Origin: Flaviramulus sp.
Lineage (GTDB): Bacteria; Bacteroidota; Bacteroidia; Flavobacteriales; Flavobacteriaceae
Assembly (NCBI RefSeq): GCF_013001275.1
Contig: NZ_JABDMV010000089.1
Coordinates: forward strand, 1-37,052
DNA: 37,052 nt
Reading direction: 5' to 3'
In this document: piece by piece, positions 15,746 through 24,227 of the stretch
How the letters are laid out: every line of letters starts with the position of its first letter
Position numbering within the stretch: the stretch's first letter is position 1
Position numbers and translations under genes: made by a program
Notes under the pieces: generated by a model
What the model saw: the letters and a program-made list of their open reading frames with translations, nothing else
What the model was told of the DNA's origin: nothing
Databases searched by the model: none

Positions 15746-16375
15746 ATGAATACTATAAAGAAGCTAAAATGGCGCTATGCAACCAAGAAGTTTGACACCA
15801 CTAAAAAGCTTTCAAAAACTAAATTAGATATTGTAAAACAAGCATTTAATCTCACAGCTACATCTTTCGGTTTGCAAACTATTAAAATGGTTATTGTTAA
15901 AAACAAAAAACTTAGAACTGCGTTAGTTTCCCATTCATACGGCCAAAATCAAGTAGCAGAAGCTTCACATTTATTAGTTATTTGTATTCAAGAAAACATT
16001 AAAAAAGACGATGTTACCCAATATTATAACAATATAAAAGGTATTCGTAATACATCTGAAACTATATTAAAACCTTATCGAGAAGATTTAATAAAAATGA
16101 TGAGTACAATGTCGCTTCCAGATCGCCAGCAATGGTCTACAAATCAAGCCTATATTGCATTAGGTAATTTAATGACGGTTTGTGCCATAGAAGACATAGA
16201 TTCTTGCCCTATGGAAGGATTTATTGCCTCAAAGTACGATGAAATTCTTAAATTAGACGAAAAGGGATTAAAATCAGTACTCCTATTACCAATAGGTTAT
16301 CGTGCTGAAGATGATATGTTTTCAGCCTTTAAAAAAGTTAGAAAACCTTTAGATGAAGCGGTATTAGAATTATAA
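15746..16375 (+). CDS. Nitroreductase-family NAD(P)H-dependent FMN oxidoreductase
   Basis: This 209-residue protein resembles NfsB-type oxidoreductases, which use FMN and NAD(P)H to reduce nitro compounds, quinones or similar acceptors. The N-terminal WRYATKKFDTTKKL contains the FMN phosphate-binding basic residues (RxATKxFD), followed by TSFGLQTIKM, the segment AYIALGNLMTVCAIEDIDSCPMEGF split around the central helix, and the C-terminal LLLPIGYRAEDD, all typical of the family. Length is normal (about 210-220). It stands alone behind the tRNA and just before a structured repeat. The physiological substrate cannot be told from sequence. Confidence 0.9.
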   Translation: MNTIKKLKWRYATKKFDTTKKLSKTKLDIVKQAFNLTATSFGLQTIKMVIVKNKKLRTALVSHSYGQNQVAEASHLLVICIQENIKKDDVTQYYNNIKGIRNTSETILKPYREDLIKMMSTMSLPDRQQWSTNQAYIALGNLMTVCAIEDIDSCPMEGFIASKYDEILKLDEKGLKSVLLLPIGYRAEDDMFSAFKKVRKPLDEAVLEL

Positions 16376-16380
16376 AACAG

Positions 16381-16460
16381 TTGGGCGTTACCTCTAGGGT
16401 CGGGCTTTCACTACTCGCTCTCTGCGAGGAGCTTAAACAAACCGTTCAATCCCTAACGCA
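16381..16460. repeat. Structured, GC-richer intergenic element, probably a dispersed palindromic repeat
   Basis: The 80-base stretch begins TTGGGCGTTACC and ends AATCCCTAACGCA, so its ends are inverted (GCGTTA at 16385-16390, TAACGC at 16454-16459). Inside it, CTCGC (16414-16418) and GCGAG (16424-16428) form a second hairpin. Its base composition is clearly richer in G and C than its neighbours. From memory, elements with GGGTCGGGCTTTC near one end and CAATCCCTAACGC at the other are scattered between genes in Flavobacteriaceae genomes. It carries no open frame. Confidence 0.6.
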
Positions 16461-16499
16461 AAAACGTCCAATTCAAAATAATAGAGAAAAATTAAAATT

Positions 16500-17696
16500 A
16501 TGCCAGGATTTGAATTATTTGGCGAGGCCGAAAGAAAAGAAGTAAACGATGTTTTAGATAATGGCGTGCTTATGCGTTATGGTTTCGATGGAATGCGAAA
16601 CGGCCATTGGAAAGCCAAAGAGCTAGAATCCGAACTTCAAATCACATTTCAATCTAAGCATGTGCAACTTGTATCCAGCGGAACAGCCGCAGTTTCAGTT
16701 GCATTAGCATCAGCAGGAGTGGGCGCAGGAGATGAGGTTATTATGCCAACATTTACTTTTGTGGCAAGTTTTGAGGCTATCATGATGCTTGGAGCAATCC
16801 CTGTTTTGGTAGATATTGATGATACTTTAGGATTAGACCCTATTGCTGTTAAAGATGCGATAACATCAAAAACAAAAGCTGTTATGGTAGTTCAAATGTG
16901 TGGTAGCATGGCAAATATGGACGGTTTACAAACTATCTGTAATGCACATAACGTGTTGCTAATAGAAGATGCTTGTCAAGCAATAGGCGGCACCTATAAA
17001 GGAAAACCATTAGGAAGTATAGGAGATTTAGGGTGTTTTTCATTCGATTTTGTAAAAACAATAACTTGCGGAGAAGGTGGGGCTGTAATTACAAATAATA
17101 AAAAGTATTATATAAATGCAGACCATTACAGCGATCACGGGCACGATCATATTGGAAATGATAGAGGTGCCGAAGCACATCCGTTTTTAGGATATAATTT
17201 CAGGATTTCCGAATTGCATTCAGCTGTAGGTTTAGCGCAAGTAAAACGTTTGCCGGAATTTTTAGAAATTCAAAAAAAGAATTTCAATATATTAAAAGAT
17301 GCATTATCAGAGATTCCAGAAGTAACATTTAGATGCGTTCCTGATGGAGGAGTAGAAAGCTGTGCCTTTTTAAATTTCTTTTTAACAGATTTGGATACCA
17401 CAAGAAAAGTAATTCAAGGGTTTAAAGAAGAAGGTGTGGATGCATGCTGGAATTATTTCGATAATAGCTGGCATTATATTCGAAAATGGGATCATTTAAA
17501 AAACCAAAACTCACTTTACCCAATTTCTAAAGAAGTAAAAGAAGGATTAAAGTATTTGCAAACAAAAACCTTTAAGCAATCAGACCATTATATTGGCAGG
17601 AATATTTCGTGTTTAATAAAATTGTCTTGGACCGAGATTGAAGTTAAAGAGCGAGCTAATAAAATGGTAAAAATTATTAAATCAAAAATAAAATAA
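16500..17696 (+). CDS. DegT/DnrJ/EryC1/StrS-family PLP aminotransferase
   Basis: This 398-residue fold-type I PLP enzyme is of the family that aminates keto-sugars and related cyclic ketones. Key features are SSGTAAVSVAL (phosphate-binding region, residues 59-69), IEDACQAIGG (Asp157) and FDFVKTITCGEGGAV with the probable PLP lysine Lys186. The C-terminal domain contains GGVESCAFLNFFL and a conserved HYIRKWDH stretch. It is not next to other sugar-nucleotide genes, so its role in polysaccharide or antibiotic-like sugar formation cannot be assigned. The ATG lies 39 bases after the repeat element. Confidence 0.9.
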   Translation: MPGFELFGEAERKEVNDVLDNGVLMRYGFDGMRNGHWKAKELESELQITFQSKHVQLVSSGTAAVSVALASAGVGAGDEVIMPTFTFVASFEAIMMLGAIPVLVDIDDTLGLDPIAVKDAITSKTKAVMVVQMCGSMANMDGLQTICNAHNVLLIEDACQAIGGTYKGKPLGSIGDLGCFSFDFVKTITCGEGGAVITNNKKYYINADHYSDHGHDHIGNDRGAEAHPFLGYNFRISELHSAVGLAQVKRLPEFLEIQKKNFNILKDALSEIPEVTFRCVPDGGVESCAFLNFFLTDLDTTRKVIQGFKEEGVDACWNYFDNSWHYIRKWDHLKNQNSLYPISKEVKEGLKYLQTKTFKQSDHYIGRNISCLIKLSWTEIEVKERANKMVKIIKSKIK

Positions 17697-17742
17697 AATC
17701 AGTATATTTATAGTAATGTTTTGATATTTAAAATATTAAGCC

Positions 17743-18690
17743 ATGAATTATTATAAATTAGCATTTTTTATAGTATTTTTTTCTTTGATTCTTAACTGCA
17801 AAGATTTTAATAAGGCTAATAAGCAAACACTCGAAATTTTAAAGGAAAAGGGTGATAAAGTTTCAAATTATACCACTTTATCAATGGAGTTTAAAGGACC
17901 AGATAGTCTCCCTTCTGGCTGGAATACCATAAAATATGAAAACCAATCTAACGAAACACATTTTTTGGTTTTTGAAAAGTATCCTGAAGGAATTACTATT
18001 GATAGTACCAAAGCCCACGTTTTTCCTGTGTTTGACAAAGGCATGGATTTAATAAATGAAGGTAAAGCTGAAGAGGGTTTTGCGGCATTTAACAATCTGC
18101 CGACTTGGTTTTTTAATGTTGAATTCACCGGAGGCACGGGATTAGTTTCACCTAAACATGAAGCCATTTCAACCATAAAATTAGATTCAGGTAGATATTT
18201 AATTGAATGCTACATAAAAATGAAAAATGGAAAATTTCATTCAGTAATGGGTATGTACAAAGAGATTATTGTCACAGATTCGGCTAGTGAGATTGAAGAA
18301 CCAAAAGCAACTATTGAAGTTGATATTTCAGGGGATAATGGAATTGTATTTAACCCAGATTTTGGAACTGGAGAACATATTTTCAAAGTAAATTTTATCG
18401 ATCAGAAACTACATGAAAATTTTGTAGGTCATGATATAAATTTAGTAAAGTTGTCTAATAATCCTGATTTAGAAGAATTAGAAGCTTGGATGAATTGGTC
18501 TAGCCCAAAAGGGTTTATTGATCCTGCTCCAAATAACATTACCTTTTTAGGAGGCATACAAGAAATGGCAGCGGGAAAGCATGGTTATTTCAAAGTCAAT
18601 TTAAAACCTGGGAAATACGCGCTAATTTCAGAAGTGCCAGCTGCCAAAAGCAAAAAAATGTTTAAAGTTTTTGAGGTAATTGACAAATAA
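17743..18690 (+). CDS. Lipoprotein with two beta-rich domains, function unknown
   Basis: This 315-residue protein starts with a lipoprotein signal (MNYYKLAFFIVFFSLILNC, lipidated Cys19). The rest looks like two beta-sandwich domains: about 35-180 (FKGPDSLPSGWNTIKYEN, LVFEKYPEG, LDSGRYLIECYI) and 192-312 (FNPDFGTGEHIFKVNF, LGGIQEMAAGKHGYFKV, LKPGKYALISEVP). The repeated pattern of a strand around F/LVFE or INLVKL and a late G+YxLI/ALIS strand suggests internal duplication, perhaps cupredoxin-like, though no full copper ligand set is evident. It is followed by a GH16 gene on the same strand, 176 bases away, so co-regulation is uncertain. Confidence 0.8.
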   Translation: MNYYKLAFFIVFFSLILNCKDFNKANKQTLEILKEKGDKVSNYTTLSMEFKGPDSLPSGWNTIKYENQSNETHFLVFEKYPEGITIDSTKAHVFPVFDKGMDLINEGKAEEGFAAFNNLPTWFFNVEFTGGTGLVSPKHEAISTIKLDSGRYLIECYIKMKNGKFHSVMGMYKEIIVTDSASEIEEPKATIEVDISGDNGIVFNPDFGTGEHIFKVNFIDQKLHENFVGHDINLVKLSNNPDLEELEAWMNWSSPKGFIDPAPNNITFLGGIQEMAAGKHGYFKVNLKPGKYALISEVPAAKSKKMFKVFEVIDK

Positions 18691-18818
18691 CCAAAGTTCA
18701 ATTTTGAATTTATTTTATATCTAATTTAAATTAATGCATTTAGTTTTTGTATTTGATATTAATGGAAGGTAAACAGCTTTTTTTAGGCTTGTTTGGTTTT
18801 TGTTGTGGTTAATTCCTT

Positions 18819-18869
18819 CATAGTTTTACTTTTTAAGTATTATTTTTATCGACTTAAGATAAAACTATG
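18819..18869 (+). promoter_or_regulatory. Long inverted repeat whose 3' arm contains the GH16 start codon
   Basis: CATAGTTTTA (18819-18828) is the exact complement of TAAAACTATG (18860-18869), and the last three bases are the ATG of the GH16 gene. Inside, TTAAGT (18833-18838) pairs with ACTTAA (18852-18857), leaving a 13-base loop. As RNA this could form a two-part hairpin covering the ribosome landing site; as DNA it could be an operator. Confidence 0.55.
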
Positions 18870-20429
18870 AAGCATTATTACATTAAATTAATTACATTTT
18901 TATTTCTTTCCATTCAATTTTGTTTTGCTCAACAAATGCCTATAGATTTTTCTGATTCTGCAGATACTTTTACGGCTTTTGATGGGAGTGGTTTTTCAAC
19001 CAGGGCAAATCCAGATGATGGAGCAGATACGGTTGCTCAATTTTTTAATGATGGTTCTGCACCTTGGCAAGGATTTCTAATAGATTTAATAAGTCCTATT
19101 GATTTAGATAGTCAGCAAACTATAACTTTAGATTTTTATGCATTCGATCCAAATAATCATACAATAATGGTTAAATTGGAGAATGGAGCAAATCCTGATA
19201 TACACGTAATAGTAAATGATTCAGGATCTGGCTGGGAAAATGGTTTAACTTTTAATTTTGCAAATGCTTTTTTAAGTTCAGATGGCGTTACACCTGTTGA
19301 TGGAAGTGGAACGTATAATAGATTAGTCATTTTTATTGATGGTGGAAATACCACACCTGGCACTTATTTAATAGATGATATTGACGATGGATCAACACCA
19401 ACAGACCCTAATGAAATTGATATAGAATATACTGATTTAGTTTGGGAAGACGAGTTTGAAACAAATGGACCACTCGATTCAAGTAAGTGGTTTCATCAAA
19501 CCCAATTACCGGCCGGTGGAAGTTGGTTTAATGGAGAACAACAGCATTATACGAATAGAATAGAAAATTCTTTTGTTGATTCTGGTAATTTGAATATTGT
19601 GGCCATAAAAGAGAGCTTTACAGATCAAGGAGAAACAAAACAATATACTTCTGCAAGACTTAATTCAAAATTTGCTTTTACTTACGGTAGGGTAGATGTA
19701 AAGGCAAAGTTGCCAAATGAAGATGGTACTTGGCCAGCTATTTGGACTTTAGGAAAAAACATTAATGAAGCTGGAGCTTACTGGCAAACACAAGGTTTTG
19801 GTAATACAAGTTGGCCAGCATGTGGCGAGATTGATATTATGGAACATGGATTAGGAGCCGTAAACCACACTTCAAGTGCTTTACATACACCATCAAGTTC
19901 TGGAAATACTGTGAATTATAAATCACAAGAAATTACTGATGTAGCTGCAAATTGGCATGTATACTCGGTTAACTGGTCTCCAAATCAAATTACCTTTTTA
20001 GTAGATGGAGTTGGTTTCTACACCTATAATCCAGCGGTAAAAGATGATGATACTTGGCCATTTTATAAAGATCAATATATTCTATTAAATATTGCAATGG
20101 GTGGCATTGCAGGTACTATCGACCCCAGTTTTACACAAAGTAGCATGATAATAGATTATGTACGTGTATACCAAAACATAGGATTATCAACAGAAGATGT
20201 AAACGCGAGTTCGTTTAAAGTATATCCAAATCCAGCCAGTGAAGAAGTTTATGTGGATTCTAAATTTAAAATAGAAAAATTGGAGTTATATAATATTTTA
20301 GGAAAGCGTGTTATAAGGCAAACGGAGGAAACAAATAGAATTAAAACTGATTTTTTAAGTAGTGGTGTTTATTTGTTAAATATTTATTCCGAAAATACTA
20401 AAACGGTTAAAAAAGTGATTATTAAGTAA
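18867..20429 (+). CDS. Secreted GH16 endo-beta-glucanase (laminarinase-like) with T9SS sorting domain
   Basis: This 520-residue protein has a signal peptide (cleaved after about residue 21, FCFAQ), an N-terminal beta-sandwich of about residues 25-172 that probably binds carbohydrate, a GH16 catalytic domain at 188-437 and a C-terminal type A secretion sorting domain from about 446 (FKVYPNPASEEV ... SSGVYLLNIYS). The catalytic signature is GEIDIMEHG, with nucleophile Glu321, Asp323 and acid/base Glu326. Family stretches TWPAIWTLG and YILLNIAMGG are present. GH16 enzymes with this signature cut beta-1,3-glucans such as laminarin, the storage sugar of diatoms and brown algae. Type IX secretion would place it outside the cell or on its surface. 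No SusC/SusD pair is near. Confidence 0.92.
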   Translation: MKHYYIKLITFLFLSIQFCFAQQMPIDFSDSADTFTAFDGSGFSTRANPDDGADTVAQFFNDGSAPWQGFLIDLISPIDLDSQQTITLDFYAFDPNNHTIMVKLENGANPDIHVIVNDSGSGWENGLTFNFANAFLSSDGVTPVDGSGTYNRLVIFIDGGNTTPGTYLIDDIDDGSTPTDPNEIDIEYTDLVWEDEFETNGPLDSSKWFHQTQLPAGGSWFNGEQQHYTNRIENSFVDSGNLNIVAIKESFTDQGETKQYTSARLNSKFAFTYGRVDVKAKLPNEDGTWPAIWTLGKNINEAGAYWQTQGFGNTSWPACGEIDIMEHGLGAVNHTSSALHTPSSSGNTVNYKSQEITDVAANWHVYSVNWSPNQITFLVDGVGFYTYNPAVKDDDTWPFYKDQYILLNIAMGGIAGTIDPSFTQSSMIIDYVRVYQNIGLSTEDVNASSFKVYPNPASEEVYVDSKFKIEKLELYNILGKRVIRQTEETNRIKTDFLSSGVYLLNIYSENTKTVKKVIIK

Positions 20430-20433
20430 ATTT

Positions 20434-21594
20434 TTAATACTTCAAATAATCAACTATTTCTAAGCCATAACCAATTAAACCAACACGTTTTGTTTGTTCC
20501 GCATTTGAAACTAAAAGTAGTTTATGAATATTTAAGTCGTGTAGAATTTGAGCGCCAATCCCAAAATCTCTCGTATCCATATTTATTCTTGGAGCCTTTG
20601 TTACTTTATTGGGTTTTTGGTTTTGCTTTAAAAAAGCTAATCTATTTAAAATATTCATAGATTGCGTTTCTTGGTTTATAAAGATAATAGCACCTTTCCC
20701 TTCGTCATTAATTACTTTAAACATCTTATCGAGTTGTTTGTCAATATTGTTAGTTAGTGTTCCTAAAATATCATTGTTTATTAATGTGGAATTTATCCGA
20801 GTTGGCACTTCTTCATTATCTTTCCATGTCCCTTTAGTTAAAGCTATATGTATTTGATTATTAGTGGTTTGTTTATAGGCTCTTAATCTAAAACTTCCAA
20901 ATCGAGTTTCAATTTGAAAATCTTCCTTTTTCTCAATTAAAGAGTCGTGTTGCATTCTATATGCTACTAAATCTTCAATGGATACAATTTTTAAATCTAG
21001 TTTTTTTGCAACTTCAAAAAGCTCAGGAAGACGTGCCATCGATCCATCTTCATTCATGATTTCTACAATCACACCAGCTGGTTGTAAACCTGCTAATCTT
21101 GCAAAATCTATAGCTGCTTCGGTATGTCCTGTGCGTCGTAAAACACCACCTTCTTTGGCAACTAACGGAAAAATATGACCTGGTCTAGCTAACTCAAAAG
21201 ATTTTGTTTTATTGTTTATAAGTGCTTGTACAGTCTTAGCTCTATCCTTAGCAGAAATTCCTGTAGTAACGCCATTTCCTCTTAAATCAACGGAAACAGT
21301 AAATGCAGTTTCCATTGGATCGGTATTATTGCGTACCATCATGTTTAACTCAAGTTCTTTACATCTTGTTTCAGTTAAAGGAACACAAATAAGGCCTCTA
21401 CCATGTGTTGCCATAAAGTTGATCATTTGCGGAGTTACCTTGTCAGCGGCAGCTAAAAAATCGCCTTCATTTTCACGATTTTCATCATCAACAACTATAA
21501 TAACTTTTCCGTTTCTTATGTCGTCGATAGCTTCGTGTATGGTATTTAATTTAGTTTTAGAAGCTTTATTTTGTGTCATAGTTTCTTCTGTCAT
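20434..21594 (-). CDS. ribB: RibBA: DHBP synthase with a degenerate GTP cyclohydrolase II-like domain
   Basis: The 386-residue protein has an intact N-terminal 3,4-dihydroxy-2-butanone 4-phosphate synthase domain (residues 15-213) with VDDENRENEGDF and RRTGHTEAAIDFARLAG, which makes the four-carbon riboflavin precursor from ribulose 5-phosphate. The C-terminal part (229-386) is a GTP cyclohydrolase II fold, recognisable from RFGSFRLRAY and DTRDFGIGAQILHDL, but the zinc motif (normally ECLTGD...RCDCG) reads STLINNDILGTLTNNIDK; there is no cysteine anywhere after residue 213. The second activity is therefore probably lost and a separate RibA should exist. It lies 16 bases downstream of lptG in one transcription unit. 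Confidence 0.92.
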   Translation of the reverse strand: MTEETMTQNKASKTKLNTIHEAIDDIRNGKVIIVVDDENRENEGDFLAAADKVTPQMINFMATHGRGLICVPLTETRCKELELNMMVRNNTDPMETAFTVSVDLRGNGVTTGISAKDRAKTVQALINNKTKSFELARPGHIFPLVAKEGGVLRRTGHTEAAIDFARLAGLQPAGVIVEIMNEDGSMARLPELFEVAKKLDLKIVSIEDLVAYRMQHDSLIEKKEDFQIETRFGSFRLRAYKQTTNNQIHIALTKGTWKDNEEVPTRINSTLINNDILGTLTNNIDKQLDKMFKVINDEGKGAIIFINQETQSMNILNRLAFLKQNQKPNKVTKAPRINMDTRDFGIGAQILHDLNIHKLLLVSNAEQTKRVGLIGYGLEIVDYLKY

Positions 21595-21610
21595 ATTGCA
21601 AAGATATTGC

Positions 21611-23575
21611 TTATTTTAAAGATTCTAAACAATTAAGTTTTAAGTCCTCTTTTATTTTATCATTCAAAAACATATAAGAAATCATGTAAAAAGGGAACCC
21701 GAGAATTATTAGAATCGATTTAGGCCTTTTTTCTTTCTTGTTTATATGAGAATAGAATTTAAATATGTTAATTAAAGATTTAATGTAATAAATAATAAAT
21801 AAACCGAATGAGACTAAACTTAGCTGTATGGACGCTGACGCTAAAGATGGTAATTTATTATTATTGAATACGAAATGAAGAATTAACAATACAAGTCCTA
21901 TAGTATATAAAACACTCGCGAATTTAGAATGGGGTTTATAATCTTCAGTAATTATACTTTCGGAAGTTTTATAATTACTATCAATTGTCAATCCTTTTTC
22001 TTGTAATTGATTTATTGTAAACCCACGTTGACGTAATATTTTAAATGCTTCGTAGCTACAAGCTTCATCATGTCCAATAGTTTCATAGTTGTTTATGAGA
22101 TTAACTAGTTCTTCATTTTTATAAGAAGCTAAAAATCTATAGTCTACACTATTTTTAGATTTAATTTTAAGGGCCTTTTTTAAAGGTTCAATAATACCAT
22201 CAAAATCAAACAATCCTTTATCGACCGTTGCTCTTTTTGTTAAAAATATACCAAGAGGGAGCATTACTAATGTTGAAAACCAACTTGCCAGAATAGGATT
22301 AAAACCACCTTTTTTTGCACTGTTTGTTGCAAAAATACCTATAAAATGATATGTTAAAAATAAAACTATAGCAATAACCATTGGCAAACCTATCCCTCCT
22401 TTGCGAATTAAAGCACCCAGTGGAGCTCCCACAAAAAACAGTATAATACAGGCAAAAGCTAAAGCGAATTTTTCATGTAAAGAAATAATGTGTCTATTTA
22501 GCCATTCTTTAGAAATTTTTAAAGTATTCTGTTTTGCAGCGATTATTTGTTTTGAGCTTGTTAAAGATCTTATTGTTACGTCTATCAATTCAAGTTTCTT
22601 ACTAGTATTAAAAACATTTAAAAGTTCACCATTGTAAATACTATCTTTTTTTGTAATATCTATTGGAGCTTTATTGATAAGACTCGATCTCTCGTGCAAA
22701 TTTTCAGCAAAAACTTCATGGTCTAATTCACTCTTTTTAACTAGCGAGTCAATGGTTTTATTCAAGCCTAATACATCTAGCATATTGTATTTGTCAGTTT
22801 GAGATTTTTCATCAAAATCAACATTATTTAATTGAGACAAATCAATATTTATAATTTTTTGTTCGAAAGTGCTTTTTGCAAATGGTTTCTTATTTCGTGC
22901 TTTAAAATCTTTTGGTGAAACGTCGCTGTAATAATGCCCGTCCGATAAAATTAGTTTTAAAACATTTGAATCTTTATCGCTAGCAAGTTCGCCAGTTTTT
23001 GATTTTATAGTTGTAGCGTTAGTTCTGCCATTAGCTCCTTTTATGTGAATGGTAACATCCTCTAAATATTGGCCTCGATCACCACTTTTATCGGCAAATT
23101 TAATATTGTAAGTTCCGACTTCATTAAACTGCCCTTCGGCTAGTAACATCGCAGGTTTTAGCTTTGCTATGTTTTTTCTTAAGTTGAACGAGTTAAGTTC
23201 TGCCCAAGGGATAACGTTGTTAGAGAAGAAAAAGGTGATAATTGCTAAAACAACTATGAAAACACTAAGTCCAGACATGGCACGTTGCAGAGAAATACCG
23301 GTAGACTTCATGGCAGCGAATTCATAGTTTTCTGCAAAACTACCAAATACCATTATAGACGCTAAAAGAATTGTTAATGGTAATACTAATGGAATAAGTT
23401 TTGGCATAAAATAAACCAAAAACTTTACAATTACTATAATATCTAAATCCTTGCCGGCCAACTCTTTTATATAAAGCCAGATAGTTTGTAAAATAAATAT
23501 CAGCATGAGGATAACAAACACGCTGATAAAAGTTTTAAGATATGTGGTTAGTATGTAACGGTCTAATATTTTCAA
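21611..23575 (-). CDS. LptF/LptG (YjgP/YjgQ)-family lipopolysaccharide export permease, long form
   Basis: The 654-residue inner-membrane protein starts with the typical MKILDRYILTTYLKTF and has N-terminal helices (about 10-35 and 60-85, plus 100-120), a large periplasmic beta-jellyroll region (about 130-360) and further helices (about 375-445). With LptB and its partner permease it pulls lipopolysaccharide from the inner membrane towards the outer membrane. E. coli LptF/G are about 360 residues; here a C-terminal extension from about 450 adds a soluble part and a further hydrophobic region (about 545-640). Such long forms occur in Bacteroidota. It lies 5 bases from lolA and 16 from ribBA. 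Confidence 0.9.
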   Translation of the reverse strand: MKILDRYILTTYLKTFISVFVILMLIFILQTIWLYIKELAGKDLDIIVIVKFLVYFMPKLIPLVLPLTILLASIMVFGSFAENYEFAAMKSTGISLQRAMSGLSVFIVVLAIITFFFSNNVIPWAELNSFNLRKNIAKLKPAMLLAEGQFNEVGTYNIKFADKSGDRGQYLEDVTIHIKGANGRTNATTIKSKTGELASDKDSNVLKLILSDGHYYSDVSPKDFKARNKKPFAKSTFEQKIINIDLSQLNNVDFDEKSQTDKYNMLDVLGLNKTIDSLVKKSELDHEVFAENLHERSSLINKAPIDITKKDSIYNGELLNVFNTSKKLELIDVTIRSLTSSKQIIAAKQNTLKISKEWLNRHIISLHEKFALAFACIILFFVGAPLGALIRKGGIGLPMVIAIVLFLTYHFIGIFATNSAKKGGFNPILASWFSTLVMLPLGIFLTKRATVDKGLFDFDGIIEPLKKALKIKSKNSVDYRFLASYKNEELVNLINNYETIGHDEACSYEAFKILRQRGFTINQLQEKGLTIDSNYKTSESIITEDYKPHSKFASVLYTIGLVLLILHFVFNNNKLPSLASASIQLSLVSFGLFIIYYIKSLINIFKFYSHINKKEKRPKSILIILGFPFYMISYMFLNDKIKEDLKLNCLESLK

Positions 23576-23580
23576 TGACC

Positions 23581-24216
23581 CTAATCTAGTTTATTGATAT
23601 AAAAATCTTTGTATTTATTGGCATCAAAGGTAAATAAGGATTTTGATAACGGTGTGTTAGTTTTGAAAGAATTAACTGTAAGCGTTGTTTTTGTTCCGTT
23701 TTTACCCACTTGTATCAAATTATAAATATGTTTGGTTTGCGAATCTATCCCTAAAAGAATATTTTTAATTTCTGAATTAGAATCGATAGGAACTAATTTA
23801 ACATACTGAATTTTTCTGCCATTTATATTTTGTTCTATATCTAAAACATAAGTATAACCATCTTCATAAAAAGATAACATTTTACTAGGTGTAATAGCAT
23901 CATTTTCGTCATCAATCTCTGATGATATAGTTACCTCTTCGTCTTCTGTACTAATACTGTATAAGGTTTTACCATCAAATAATCGAGTCACACCTAAAAT
24001 GTTTAAGCGATATTGGTCGCTTTGCATTACAACATCACCTTTTGTTTCTTGTTTTATGTTTTCTGAAATATTTTCTAAAGTGTATTTAAAATCAATAGAA
24101 ATATTTTCGTAACCTTTTACTTTTGATGAAACTTCATTCAACAATGCCTTTCCTTTGTTTTGCGAAAATGCATTAATTGAAAGTGATATTAAAAGTAGTA
24201 CTATTAGTTTTTTCAT
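23581..24216 (-). CDS. lolA: LolA-like outer-membrane lipoprotein carrier protein
   Basis: The 211-residue protein has a signal peptide (MKKLIVLLLISLSINAFSQ) and a LolA/LolB-type half-barrel fold pattern: alternating beta strands with ISIDFKYTLEN, GDVVMQSDQYRLNI, LFDGKTLYSI and the C-terminal SLFTFDANKYKDF. LolA ferries lipoproteins across the periplasm to the outer membrane. The position between ftsK (11 bases) and lptG (5 bases) matches an arrangement I recall from other Flavobacteriia. The family call rests on fold pattern and context. Confidence 0.88.
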   Translation of the reverse strand: MKKLIVLLLISLSINAFSQNKGKALLNEVSSKVKGYENISIDFKYTLENISENIKQETKGDVVMQSDQYRLNILGVTRLFDGKTLYSISTEDEEVTISSEIDDENDAITPSKMLSFYEDGYTYVLDIEQNINGRKIQYVKLVPIDSNSEIKNILLGIDSQTKHIYNLIQVGKNGTKTTLTVNSFKTNTPLSKSLFTFDANKYKDFYINKLD

Positions 24217-24227
24217 ATTATTTAAAA

